DNA from: CAZQVN01 sp964596775
GTDB taxonomy: Bacteria; Eisenbacteria; RBG-16-71-46; JABDJR01; JAWXBZ01
Direction of reading: 5' to 3'
Assembly: GCA_964596775.1 (NCBI GenBank)
Contig: CAZQVN010000007.1
Span: 54,844-118,843 of the forward strand
DNA length: 64,000 nucleotides
Every line of letters starts with the position of its first letter. Position 1 is the first letter of the stretch. A program made the translations under genes and the position numbers. Under the pieces are notes generated by a model that did no database searches, had not been told where the DNA came from, and saw nothing but the letters and a program-made list of their open reading frames with translations. Positions 26,617 through 34,777 of this stretch are shown in pieces.

Positions 26617-26652
26617 GTCCGCCGCTCCTCAGTTTCCCGAGGAGCGGCGGAC
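26617..26652. terminator. Hairpin between convergent genes, possible bidirectional terminator
   Basis: Perfect 14-bp stem (GTCCGCCGCTCCTC paired with GAGGAGCGGCGGAC) around an 8-base loop, ten bases after the stop of the 26023 gene. It includes the last codons of dprA on the other strand. No U-tract follows in either direction, so it may slow rather than strictly terminate transcription. Confidence 0.45.
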
Positions 26653-27666
26653 CATTCCTCCCGGGCACCGCACGACCAGCCCCGCCAGTTCGAGTTCCAG
26701 CAGCAGCCCGAGCATCCGTTCCACCCGTTCCCCGTGCGCGGCCGCCAGCGACTCGATGGACCGGGCCCGCCCGGCCAGCGACCCCAGCACGGCGCGGGCC
26801 GGATCGGACACTCCTTCCGCCAGGGCCGCGATCCTCATCTGCACCGGTCCCCCCTTCGCGATTTCGAGCCCCTGGTCCTCGGCCGTCCGGAGCAGGCTCG
26901 AAACCGACGTGACCGGAATGGCCCCCTCGAAGATCAGGCGGTTCGTTCCCGCCGAGGGGGGCGAGTAGATGTCGCCGGGCACCGCCGCCACGTCGCGCCC
27001 CTGGTTCAACGCGTAGTGGGCCGTGACGAGGGCGCCGCTCTTCGCCCGCGCTTCGACGACCACGGTGAACCGGGAGAGCCCCGAGAGGAGCCGGTTCCGC
27101 CGGATGAAGTGGTGTTTCATCGGCTTCGCGAACGGCGGAAACTCGGTGACGATGCCCCCGCGGACGGCGAGTTCGTCGAACAGGCTCCGGTGCTCGCGTG
27201 GGTAGCACACGTCCAGGCCGCAGGCGATCACCGCCACGCTGGGAATCCGCGCCGGGCCGGATGCGGCGAGAGCCGCCCGGTGGGCGAGGCCATCGACGCC
27301 GCGGGCCAGCCCGGACACGACAATCGCGCCGGCCCCGGCCAGGGCCCGCCCCGCTTCCTCGGCAAACCGCGCCCCGCTGGGCGTCGGCGACCGCGTGCCG
27401 ACCACGGCCACGCCGAAGTCGTCCTCCGATGGAAGGCGGCCGAGGTAGAACAGGTGGGACGGTTCGTCGGGAATTCCGGTCAGCGACCCCGGAAAGCCGG
27501 GCGCGCCGTACAGCACGGCGTCGGCGCCGGAACGCATGAGCACATCGAGGCGCCGTTCCATCCAGTCGCTCTCGATGTCGCCGCCGGCCGAGAATCTGAG
27601 GGTCGGGTCTTCAAACGCGCGACGGAGAGCCTGTTCAAGGCGATCCCGCCGGTCCTCCTCCTTCAT
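26629..27666 (-). CDS. dprA: DNA-processing protein DprA
   Basis: Cytoplasmic DNA-uptake protein that binds incoming single-stranded DNA and loads RecA. 345 residues from ATG 27666; the longer upstream frame lies inside the HEAT gene and is not conserved. The Rossmann core shows VAVVGTRSPTPSG, IVVSGLARGVDGLAHRAAL, ACGLDVCYPREH, then PMKHHFIRRNRLLSGLS and VVEARAKSGALVTAHYAL, all hallmark DprA blocks. A C-terminal winged-helix-like region follows (AVLGSLAGRARSIESLAAA). It overlaps the preceding HEAT-repeat gene by 32 bp. With the type IV pilus genes in the same window it suggests capacity for natural transformation. Confidence 0.95.
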   Translation of the reverse strand: MKEEDRRDRLEQALRRAFEDPTLRFSAGGDIESDWMERRLDVLMRSGADAVLYGAPGFPGSLTGIPDEPSHLFYLGRLPSEDDFGVAVVGTRSPTPSGARFAEEAGRALAGAGAIVVSGLARGVDGLAHRAALAASGPARIPSVAVIACGLDVCYPREHRSLFDELAVRGGIVTEFPPFAKPMKHHFIRRNRLLSGLSRFTVVVEARAKSGALVTAHYALNQGRDVAAVPGDIYSPPSAGTNRLIFEGAIPVTSVSSLLRTAEDQGLEIAKGGPVQMRIAALAEGVSDPARAVLGSLAGRARSIESLAAAHGERVERMLGLLLELELAGLVVRCPGGMVRRSSGN

Positions 27667-28225
27667 GATCCGCACTCGCTCGGGGGGAGCCTGCATCGGG
27701 GGATGGGGACTTGCGCATGTCCTCCAGCCGCGTTTCCAGCGCATCGGCCAGGTCGGGATGGATGCGGCGGAGGGTCGAGAGTCGTTCGGCGGCCCGGTCA
27801 TAGGACAATTCGGCCAGCGCCCGGACCAGCGCCTCGGAGCCGCCGTTTTCCGAGAGCCGGAGCGCCGCCTTCGCGGCCGCCTCCCGCACCGTCCGGTTCG
27901 GCTCGTCCAGCAGGGCGAGGATTCCCGGGGCCGACGGCTTGTCGCCCAGGCGGCCGAGGGCTATGCCGGCGGCCGCGCGCGTGTACCAGAGCCCGGACCG
28001 GAACACGTTGCGCAGCGGTCCGCGGGCGATTTCCCCCGACTCGACCAGGGCGCCGATGGCGAGGTCGCGCAGGTACCACGACTCGTCGCAGAGGATTTCC
28101 AGCAGCAGCGAGACCGACTTCGGGGTCTTCTGGTCCCTGAGTTCCTCGATGAACAGCTTCTTTCCCTCGAGATTCTTCCGGCGCAGCGCCTCCAGCGTGC
28201 GCCCGGCTTCCAGCCTGTCGCTCAT
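27635..28225 (-). CDS. HEAT-repeat protein
   Basis: 196-residue cytoplasmic alpha-solenoid. Three to four HEAT-like units are visible: KTPKSVSLLLEILCDESWYLRDLAIGALVE, GPLRNVFRSGLWYTRAAAGIALGRLG (helical pairs, residues about 33-95) and APGILALLDEPNRTVREAAAKAAL. A Pro/Ser-rich acidic tail ends the protein. HEAT proteins serve as binding scaffolds; a partner cannot be inferred. It starts inside the obgE stop (ATGA) and its end overlaps dprA by 32 bp, so translation of obgE, this gene and dprA is probably coupled. Confidence 0.8.
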   Translation of the reverse strand: MSDRLEAGRTLEALRRKNLEGKKLFIEELRDQKTPKSVSLLLEILCDESWYLRDLAIGALVESGEIARGPLRNVFRSGLWYTRAAAGIALGRLGDKPSAPGILALLDEPNRTVREAAAKAALRLSENGGSEALVRALAELSYDRAAERLSTLRRIHPDLADALETRLEDMRKSPSPDAGSPRASADHEGGGPAGSP

Positions 28226-29247
28226 GATTCCCAGTCCTGTTCCACGGCCATGTCGTCATCACCGGTCAGACGGACACGTTTTTCCAGTTCGATGAGCAGC
28301 CGGTCCATGCCCTGGCCCGACTGCGCGGAGATATGAAGCACGTCGGATCGATCCGGCCCCAGGGTCGGCGGCTCGGCATCCGGGGGGAGGAGATCCATCT
28401 TCGAAAACGCCGTGATGCGCGGCTTGTCGAGGATCTGGCGCGAGTACTCGGACAGTTCCCTGAGGAGTGCCGCCTCCTGGACTTCGGGATCCTCGGCCGT
28501 GGCGTCGATCATGATGAGGAGAACCCGCGTCCGCTCGATGTGCCGGAGAAACTGGTGACCGAGCCCCTTCCCCTGGCTCGCGCCCTCGATGAGTCCCGGT
28601 ATGTCGGCGACGACGAGCGATCTCCCCTCCTCGGTCCGCCCGAGCCGGGCGATGCCGAGATGCGGTTCCAGCGTGGTGAACGGATAGTCGGCCACCTTCG
28701 GGCGCGCGCGGGACACGACCGAGAGCAGCGTGGACTTGCCCGCGTTGGGAAAACCGACGAGCCCCACGTCGGCGAGGAGCTTGAGCTCGAGCTTGAGCTC
28801 GCGCGTTTCGCCGGGACGCCCGTACTCGAATTCCCGCGGGGCCTGGTGGGTGGGCGTGGCGTAATGCTGGTTCCCCTTTCCGCCCCGGCCGCCCGCAGCC
28901 AGCACGATTTCCTGGTCCGGCCGGGTGAGGTCGCCGACGACCTCGCCGGTGGCGATGTCGGTGATCACCGTGCCGCGCGGAACCTGGATGACGAGGTTCT
29001 TTCCGGCCTTGCCGGAGCAGTTCTGCCCCATACCGTGCTCCCCGCGGTCGGCCTTGAACCGGGGCTGGTGCCGGAAGTCGAGCAGCGTCCGCAGGTGGGG
29101 ATTGACCCGGGCGACGATCGACCCGCCGACGCCGCCGTCCCCCCCGTTCGGACCGCCCTTGGGCACGTACTTTTCCCGGCGGAACGATACGCATCCGTCG
29201 CCGCCGTCGCCGGCAATCACGGTGATGCGCGCCTCATCTATGAACAC
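28222..29247 (-). CDS. obgE: Obg-family GTPase (ObgE/CgtA)
   Basis: Essential ribosome-assembly GTPase, 341 residues. The Obg glycine-rich N-domain covers residues 1-158 (GDGGDGCVSFRREKYVPKGG, GGDGGVGGSI, AGGRGGKGN). The G domain shows G1 VGFPNAGKSTLLS near 167, G3 ADIPGLIEGASQGKGLGHQFL near 214 and G4 TAFSKMDL near 283. The C-terminal OCT extension is short. It begins with GTG. The 105 bp upstream (29248-29352) hold nothing recognisable besides the ribosome-binding region. Confidence 0.97.
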   Translation of the reverse strand: MFIDEARITVIAGDGGDGCVSFRREKYVPKGGPNGGDGGVGGSIVARVNPHLRTLLDFRHQPRFKADRGEHGMGQNCSGKAGKNLVIQVPRGTVITDIATGEVVGDLTRPDQEIVLAAGGRGGKGNQHYATPTHQAPREFEYGRPGETRELKLELKLLADVGLVGFPNAGKSTLLSVVSRARPKVADYPFTTLEPHLGIARLGRTEEGRSLVVADIPGLIEGASQGKGLGHQFLRHIERTRVLLIMIDATAEDPEVQEAALLRELSEYSRQILDKPRITAFSKMDLLPPDAEPPTLGPDRSDVLHISAQSGQGMDRLLIELEKRVRLTGDDDMAVEQDWES

Positions 29248-29352
29248 GGTTCAGGATCCTCGCAATCCGGTATCGAACGGGAATGGCCACGCTGGAGGAG
29301 CGTGCGGCGGGAAAGTGAAGGCGATGTTAGGCCAGGCGGAACGGGCTGTCAA

Positions 29353-29694
29353 TCAAGGCTTCTTCGAGCTCTTCGGCTTCTTCGTTTCCGCCGGCTTCGC
29401 CGGTTTCGCGGGCTTGTCCGCCGTGTTCGACGCCTCCGGTTTCGCCGCGCCGCCGGCATCGGACGGCGCCTCCGCGGCGGGCTTGTCCTTGCCGGCCTTG
29501 TCCCTGTACTCCTTCGACCGGTAGTCGGTGATGTAGAAACCCTGCCCCTTGAAGATGATCCCCGCGCCGGTGCCGATCAACCGCCGGACCTTGCCGCGGC
29601 ATTCCGGACACGTCTTGACCGGCGGGTCGGACATCGACTGGAAGCGCTCGAAGCGATGACTGCACTTGCTGCATTCGTATTCGTACGTCGGCAT
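29353..29694 (-). CDS. FmdB-family zinc-ribbon regulatory-type protein
   Basis: 113-residue small protein. The N-terminal FmdB zinc ribbon has MPTYEYECSKCSHRFE and DPPVKTCPECRGKVRRLIG, two CxxC pairs about 25 residues apart, followed by GIIFKGQGFYITDYR, the usual FmdB extension. The C-terminal half is low-complexity Lys/Pro/Ala with AKPAKPAETKKPKSSKKP. The family is annotated as putative regulator, but its function is essentially unknown. It lies between the aminotransferase (12 bp upstream) and obgE. Confidence 0.88.
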   Translation of the reverse strand: MPTYEYECSKCSHRFERFQSMSDPPVKTCPECRGKVRRLIGTGAGIIFKGQGFYITDYRSKEYRDKAGKDKPAAEAPSDAGGAAKPEASNTADKPAKPAKPAETKKPKSSKKP

Positions 29695-29706
29695 GAACTC
29701 TCCCGG

Positions 29707-30900
29707 TTACTTCAATCGGTTCACGATGTCGCGGATGATGGAAACACCCTTTTCTATTTCGTCGTCGGAAGCGGCAAACGAGAGACGGAAGGACTTGGGA
29801 GCCCCGAAGCCGGTGCCGGGGACGACACCGACGCCGCCGTCAATGAACGCGGCCACCAGGTCCTCGATGTTTCCGATCTTTCGTCCGTCGAGCGCCAGGC
29901 CGAAGCAGCGGCTCGCGCGGATGAAAAAGTAGAACGCGCCGGACGGGGGCGTCCACTCCAGCCGCTCCACCCCCTCCAGGAGATTCATCACCAGGCGGCG
30001 GCGGCGGGCGTACGCGTCGGTCATGGCCTTGAGTTCCGGTCCGTTGCCCCGGATGGCCGCGAGGGCGGCGGCCTGCGACACGCTGCAGGGGTTGCCGGTG
30101 GCCTGCGCCTGGTAGCGCCCCATCGCCTTGATGACCGGCGCCGGGCCGGCCGCGAAACCGATCCGCCAGCCGGTCATGGCATAGGACTTGGATACGCCGT
30201 TGACGGTGATCGTCCGCTCCTCCATGTCCGGCAGCGAAGCGAACGGAACGTGCACGGTGTCGTCGAACAGGATCCGGTCGTAGATCTCGTCGGAGATGAC
30301 GGCCACGTCGTGCTCCACGAGGAGGCGCGCCAGCGCCTCTGCCTCGGCGCGGGTGTACACCGCGCCGGTGGGGTTGCTCGGAGCGTTGAGGATCGCCACC
30401 CGCGTCTTCGGAGTGATCGCGCCGGCCAGCGCCTCGGGCGTCAGCTTGAACCCGCTCTCGAGCGGCATGTCGGGATGCACCGGCACGCCTCCGGCCATGC
30501 GGACGAGGTCCGGGTAGGACACCCAGTAGGGAGCCGGAACAAGGACTTCGTCCCCGGGCTGCACCAGCGCCTGGAGCGCATTGTAGATGGCGTGCTTGGA
30601 ACCGGAGCAGGCGATGACCTGGTCCGGAGCATAGCCGGGGCCGCTTCTCTCGCTGAGCCAGCGGGCCGCCGCCTCGCGGAGATCGGGCGTTCCCATCGGC
30701 GAGGTGTAGCGGGTGGCCCCGGCCTCGATGGCCGCGGCGGCCGCCCTGCAAATCCATTCCGGCGTGTTGAAGTCGGGTTGTCCGACCGTCAGGTTGATGA
30801 TGCTGCGACCGGCGGCGGTCAGTTCGCGGACGCGCTCGTCGAGGGCCAGGGTCAGCGAGGGGGATATGGAAGCGAGCTTCGGCGAGATCTTCAGGGGCAT
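29707..30900 (-). CDS. Class I/II PLP-dependent aminotransferase, probable aspartate aminotransferase
   Basis: 397-residue cytoplasmic PLP enzyme, close in pattern to prokaryotic-type aspartate aminotransferases. Diagnostic stretches are NLTVGQPDFNTPEWI near residue 36, NAPSNPTGAVYTRAE near 172, ISDEIYDRILFD near 203, the PLP-lysine block NGVSKSYAMTGWRIGF near 230, and the substrate arginine region GVVPGTGFGAPKSFRLSFA near 360. ATG has GGAGGAAA upstream. It starts 13 bp after the coaD stop. Substrate preference (aspartate, alanine or prephenate) cannot be set by eye; aspartate is the family default. Confidence 0.92.
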   Translation of the reverse strand: MPLKISPKLASISPSLTLALDERVRELTAAGRSIINLTVGQPDFNTPEWICRAAAAAIEAGATRYTSPMGTPDLREAAARWLSERSGPGYAPDQVIACSGSKHAIYNALQALVQPGDEVLVPAPYWVSYPDLVRMAGGVPVHPDMPLESGFKLTPEALAGAITPKTRVAILNAPSNPTGAVYTRAEAEALARLLVEHDVAVISDEIYDRILFDDTVHVPFASLPDMEERTITVNGVSKSYAMTGWRIGFAAGPAPVIKAMGRYQAQATGNPCSVSQAAALAAIRGNGPELKAMTDAYARRRRLVMNLLEGVERLEWTPPSGAFYFFIRASRCFGLALDGRKIGNIEDLVAAFIDGGVGVVPGTGFGAPKSFRLSFAASDDEIEKGVSIIRDIVNRLK

Positions 30901-30913
30901 CGGTTTCCTCCGG

Positions 30914-31411
30914 TCACTCCGACCGGCTCGACGGAGATTGGAAGCGCAGTTTCAGGCGGTCGGCCACGTCCTGGGGCACGAGGCCGCTGATGTCGCCGCC
31001 GAGGCGGGCGACCTCGCGGACGATCGTGGCGTTCAGAAAGCTGTAGCGGGCGCTCGGCATCATGAACACGGTTTCGATCCTGCGGTTCAGCTGACGGTTC
31101 ATGAGGGCCAGCTGGAACTCGTACTCGAAGTCCGAAACGAAACGCAGCCCGCGGACGACGGCGTCCACGTTCAGCGATTCCGCGAGTTCGACGAGCAGGC
31201 CGTCGAACTCGACCACGGTGACCCCGTCCATGCCGGCCACGCTGCGTTCCACGAGTTCGCGGCGCTCCTCCAGGGAGAACAGCGTTTCCTTGTGGTGTCC
31301 GCGGGCCACGGCCACGACCAGACCGTCGAAGATCTTCCGGGCCCGGCGGACGAGGTCGAGGTGCCCTTCCGTGATCGGATCAAACGTCCCCGGGAACAGC
31401 GCCGTTTTCAT
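30914..31411 (-). CDS. coaD: Phosphopantetheine adenylyltransferase
   Basis: Fourth step of coenzyme A synthesis: transfers AMP from ATP to 4'-phosphopantetheine. 165 residues. The nucleotidyltransferase start is ALFPGTFDPITEGHLDLVRRA (TxGH motif at about 13-17), followed by VVRGLRFVSDFEYEFQLALMNR (RGLR motif) and the C-terminal YSFLNATIVREVARLGGD, where the usual ISSTxVR reads LNATIVR. Its ATG lies inside the end of rsmD (32-bp overlap), an arrangement commonly seen for this pair. Confidence 0.96.
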   Translation of the reverse strand: MKTALFPGTFDPITEGHLDLVRRARKIFDGLVVAVARGHHKETLFSLEERRELVERSVAGMDGVTVVEFDGLLVELAESLNVDAVVRGLRFVSDFEYEFQLALMNRQLNRRIETVFMMPSARYSFLNATIVREVARLGGDISGLVPQDVADRLKLRFQSPSSRSE

Positions 31412-31973
31412 GTCCTCTCCTGCGGTAGAAGGTCAACACCGTGTCACCGTAACGCCGGGTATCCACATCTTCCAGCCCCTCCCGGACCCCGGGAAGGACT
31501 TCGCGGCGGCTGTGCTCGATGACGCACAGCCCGGCGCGCTTCAGCAGCGGATCGCGGTCGAGCTGTTGCACCAGCCGCGCGGCCAGGCCGGCTTCGTACG
31601 GCGGGTCGGCGAGAACCAGGTCGAAGAGGCCCACCTTGTGCAGACTCCGCAGGCAGCGGAACACGTCGTCACCGAGAACCGCGGCGTTGGCCGCTTCGAG
31701 AAGCGCCAGGTTGCCGTCGAGGATCTTCAGGATCGCCGGCGCCTTCTCCACGAAAACGACTTCGGACGCACCCCTCGACAACGCCTCTATGCCCAGCGCC
31801 CCGGTGCCGGCAAACAGATCCAGAACCCGGGCCCCGGGCAGAATAGGCGATAGCCGATCGAAAAGCGACGTGCGGACCCGGTCCGCCGTGGGGCGAAGTC
31901 CGGGCATGACGCTCTTTCCGGTCCGGATGCGCCGCCCCCTCCAGAGGCCGGATATGACGCGGATCTCGCCCAA
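31380..31973 (-). CDS. rsmD: 16S rRNA (guanine966-N2)-methyltransferase RsmD
   Basis: SAM-dependent rRNA methyltransferase, 197 residues. It begins with TTG and a GAGGAG site. Motifs: RVISGLWRGRRI near the start, PTADRVRTSLFDRLSP, SAM-binding VLDLFAGTGALGIEALSRGA near residue 50, and the catalytic DPPY motif in LVLADPPYEAG near 125. The C-terminal residues overlap the coaD start by 32 bp. A good promoter-like sequence lies in the aroK stop region 36 nt upstream. Confidence 0.95.
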   Translation of the reverse strand: MGEIRVISGLWRGRRIRTGKSVMPGLRPTADRVRTSLFDRLSPILPGARVLDLFAGTGALGIEALSRGASEVVFVEKAPAILKILDGNLALLEAANAAVLGDDVFRCLRSLHKVGLFDLVLADPPYEAGLAARLVQQLDRDPLLKRAGLCVIEHSRREVLPGVREGLEDVDTRRYGDTVLTFYRRRGHENGAVPGDV

Positions 31974-32015
31974 GAATCTCCTCGAAACTCCAGTTACAAG
32001 CCGTTGTTCAGCTTA

Positions 32016-32045
32016 ATTTTAGCAGCCCAGCCGCTCGGCGATCAA
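32016..32045 (-). promoter_or_regulatory. Candidate promoter for rsmD-coaD and following genes
   Basis: Minus strand TTGATC (32045-32040), 18-base spacer, TAAAAT (32021-32016). The -10 contains the aroK stop codon and lies in a short A/T-rich stretch. Expected leader to the rsmD TTG start is about 36 nt. Confidence 0.45.
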
Positions 32046-32597
32046 CTCCGCCAGTTCCCCGGGGGTCTTTCCACCGGTCCGGATCCCCTGCCCCACCTCC
32101 GCGTAGAGCGGACGGCGTATCCGGGCCAGATCCACGAGACGGTTCTTCGGCTCCCGGACTCCCGGCCGTGCGCCCTCGATCGGCAGCGAAAGGACCGGCC
32201 GTCCGCGACCGGTTCCGATCCTCCGCCACGCCTCGGCCGCGCCGACCATCAGCCAGAACACGCGGAACTGCTTCCGGAGCAGGCGACGGCTGCTGGCCCG
32301 GACCACGACGCCGCCTCCGGTGGACACGACGATATTCTTCTCCGCGGCGAGTTTCTGGAGCAGCGCCCCCTCGCGGCGGCGGAAACCGAGTTCCCCTTCG
32401 AGTTCGAACAGTTCGGGGATGCTCTTTCCGGCTTCCAGCGCGATGCGCGCATCCATGTCGACGAACGTGTACCCGAGACGGCGGGCGAGCAGGGCGCCCA
32501 CGGTCGTCTTGCCCGAGCCCATAAGGCCCACCAGTGCGATCCGCGTGGAAGGCGTTTCCTCGACTCCGTCCCGGTCCGTTACCGTGGGGCGTTTCAG
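32019..32597 (-). CDS. aroK: Shikimate kinase, probable CTG start
   Basis: Phosphorylates shikimate at O3 in the pathway to chorismate; chorismate synthase lies just upstream. Walker A is GLMGSGKTTVG, the shikimate-binding region DMDARIALEAGKSI, FRRREGALLQKL and VSTGGGVVVR are typical, and RPLYAE is in the C-terminal part. The first ATG or GTG (GTG 32531) would delete the beta-strand TRIALV that every shikimate kinase needs before the P-loop. The CTG at 32597, seven to ten bases after a GGGG stretch and nine bases past the aroC stop, restores it and gives 192 residues. The start is therefore inferred. Confidence 0.9.
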   Translation of the reverse strand: MKRPTVTDRDGVEETPSTRIALVGLMGSGKTTVGALLARRLGYTFVDMDARIALEAGKSIPELFELEGELGFRRREGALLQKLAAEKNIVVSTGGGVVVRASSRRLLRKQFRVFWLMVGAAEAWRRIGTGRGRPVLSLPIEGARPGVREPKNRLVDLARIRRPLYAEVGQGIRTGGKTPGELAELIAERLGC

Positions 32598-32606
32598 GGG
32601 TTCCCC

Positions 32607-33767
32607 CTAGCGTTTCCGAAGGGCCTTGAGAAAGGCCTTCACGTTCGCCGCGGTTTCCTCCATCGAGTCGCCGCCGAACTTTTCCGACCACGCCTCGGCG
32701 AGCGCGAGCGCGGTGACCGCCTCGCCCACCACGCCGGCGGCCGGGAGCGCGCAGACATCGGAGCGCTCCACGGCCGAACGCTCCCGTTTCCGCGTGCGGA
32801 TGTCGACGGACGGAATCCCCTTCATCGTGGTGGAGATCGGTTTCATGGCGGCGCGGAGCACGAGCGGTTCGCCGTTGGTGACGCCCCCCTCGAGACCGCC
32901 GGCATGGTTCGTGGGGCGGCCGTAGCGGATCTTCCTTCCGCGGGCCGGTTCGATCGGGTCGTGCACCTCGGTGCCGAAAAGCCGCGTCTGCGCGAACCCC
33001 ATGCCGATCTCCATTCCCTTGATGGCCGGGATCGACACGAGGGCCCGGGCCAGGCGCGCGTCGAGCCGGCGATCCCACTGGATGTAGGAGCCGAGCCCGG
33101 GCACGAGCCCTTCCACCGTGACCTCGAAAACGCCGCCGAGCGTGTCGCCGCGGGCCTTCGCCGCCTCGATCCGGGCGATCATCCGTTCCGCCGCACCCTT
33201 GTCCGCGCAGCGCACCGGCGACGCCTCGACCAGCGGCCGCCGCTTCGCGATGGATCCGGTGGTCTCCTTCGCCTCGACGCCGCCGAGCTGGATCACGGAG
33301 CTCAGGATGTCCACGCCGAACTCCGCGAGGTACTGCCGCGCCACCGCGCCGAGCGCCACGCGCATGGCCGTTTCGCGGGCGCTCGCTCGTTCCAGGGCGT
33401 TCCGGAGATCGCTGAATCCGTACTTGAGACCGCCGGACAGGTCGGCGTGACCCGGCCGCGGGCGATGGACTTCCCTCCCCTTCACGGGGCCGGTCGGGTC
33501 CATCACCCCTTTCCAGTTCTTCCAGTCGCGGTTCTCGATGAGGATCGTGAGGGGGCTCCCGAGCGTGACCCCGCCGCGGAGGCCGGTGACGACGCTGGCC
33601 GTGTCCGTTTCGATCTTCATCCGCGCGCCGCGGCCGTAGCCCCCCTGGCGGCGCTTCAGGTCGGCGTTGACGGCATCGATGTCCAGGCGGAGACCGGCGG
33701 GAATCCCCTCGATCATGCCGACGAGCATCGGGCCGTGGCTTTCCCCGGCGGTCAGGTAGCGGATCAT
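32607..33767 (-). CDS. aroC: Chorismate synthase
   Basis: Last common step of aromatic amino-acid synthesis: FMN-dependent elimination of EPSP to chorismate. 386 residues. Signatures: MIRYLTAGESHGPMLVG at the start, RQGGYGRGARMKIETD, RPRPGHADLSGGLKYG, the Arg/Ala-rich RNALERASARETAMRVALGA near 125, and GIPSVDIRT, RSDVCALPAAGVVGEA near the end. It is followed by aroK after nine bases (if CTG start). 59 bp separate it from the ABC permease gene upstream. Confidence 0.98.
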   Translation of the reverse strand: MIRYLTAGESHGPMLVGMIEGIPAGLRLDIDAVNADLKRRQGGYGRGARMKIETDTASVVTGLRGGVTLGSPLTILIENRDWKNWKGVMDPTGPVKGREVHRPRPGHADLSGGLKYGFSDLRNALERASARETAMRVALGAVARQYLAEFGVDILSSVIQLGGVEAKETTGSIAKRRPLVEASPVRCADKGAAERMIARIEAAKARGDTLGGVFEVTVEGLVPGLGSYIQWDRRLDARLARALVSIPAIKGMEIGMGFAQTRLFGTEVHDPIEPARGRKIRYGRPTNHAGGLEGGVTNGEPLVLRAAMKPISTTMKGIPSVDIRTRKRERSAVERSDVCALPAAGVVGEAVTALALAEAWSEKFGGDSMEETAANVKAFLKALRKR

Positions 33768-33826
33768 CGCGGCACTATATCACGGCGCGGCGCGATGCCC
33801 GCGCTGGCCCACGGGGAACGCATCGC

Positions 33827-34777
33827 CTACCTGGGGTACGGCAGGCCGAGGCCGGCGGGAGGTCGCGGCTTCCGCCCCAGGCCGACCAGCGCGGCGAGCG
33901 TGAGCACGTACGGAAACATCTGCACGAACTGGACCGGGAGACGGCCGAGGCCCGGCACGTCCACCCCCTGCAGCGCGATCGACAGCGCGTCGCCGAAGCC
34001 GAACAGGCACGCGGCGGCCAGGACCGGCAGCGGCTTCCAGCCGGCGAGGATCAGCGCGGCGAGCGCGATGAAGCCGCGCCCCGCCGACATGTTCCGCGCG
34101 AAACCCGACGCGTGACCGACGGAAAGGAACACGCCGCCCGCACCGGCCAGCGCGGAACCGAGGACCACGGCGGTCACACGCAGACGGAGTACGGCGATGC
34201 CCGCGGCCTCCGCCGCTTCCGGAGCCTCGCCCGCGGAACGGAGCCTGAGGCCGAAGCGGGTGCGGGTGAAGACGAAGTGCGCCGCCGGCGCGGCAAGGAC
34301 GGCCATGTACACGAGCGGAATCTGGTCGAAGACCAGCGAACCCACGAGCGGCACGGCCGAGAGTCCGGGAATCGTCCACTCGTGGAACCGCGCGCTCATC
34401 GGAAGAGCCGGCGTGGATCCGGTGACGCCGAACAGCACCTTGGCGATCACGGCCGTGGCGCCGAGCGCCAGGAGATTGACCGCAGTGCCGGACACGATCT
34501 GGTCGGCGCGCCCGTACACGCAGGCCACCGCGTGGATCAGTCCGAAGGCGGCACCCGCCGTCATGCCGGCCGCGAGGCCGAGCCACGGGCTTCCGGTGTA
34601 GTGCGCGCCGACGGCCCCGGCGAACGCGCCGATCAGGAGGATCCCCTCCAGCGCGATGTTCACGACCCCGGCGCGCTCGGAGAAGAATCCGCCGAGGGCG
34701 GCGAAGATCAACGGCGTGGACAGGCGGATGGCCGAGGCGAGGAGGCCGGTGACAAAAAGCGTGGCTTCGGGGGTCAT
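33827..34777 (-). CDS. ABC transporter permease, BMP/nucleoside type (second permease)
   Basis: 316-residue inner-membrane permease with about eight to ten hydrophobic segments and the BPD_transp_2 family motif GVVNIALEGILLIGAFAGA near residue 35, as in YufQ/NupQ proteins. EEAG-type loop: SAGEAPEAAEAAGIAVLRLR near residue 190. ATG 34777 overlaps the stop of the first permease (ATGA). It is the last gene of a substrate-binding lipoprotein, ATPase, permease, permease operon. The transporter family imports nucleosides or related purines; the exact ligand is not known. Confidence 0.92.
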   Translation of the reverse strand: MTPEATLFVTGLLASAIRLSTPLIFAALGGFFSERAGVVNIALEGILLIGAFAGAVGAHYTGSPWLGLAAGMTAGAAFGLIHAVACVYGRADQIVSGTAVNLLALGATAVIAKVLFGVTGSTPALPMSARFHEWTIPGLSAVPLVGSLVFDQIPLVYMAVLAAPAAHFVFTRTRFGLRLRSAGEAPEAAEAAGIAVLRLRVTAVVLGSALAGAGGVFLSVGHASGFARNMSAGRGFIALAALILAGWKPLPVLAAACLFGFGDALSIALQGVDVPGLGRLPVQFVQMFPYVLTLAALVGLGRKPRPPAGLGLPYPR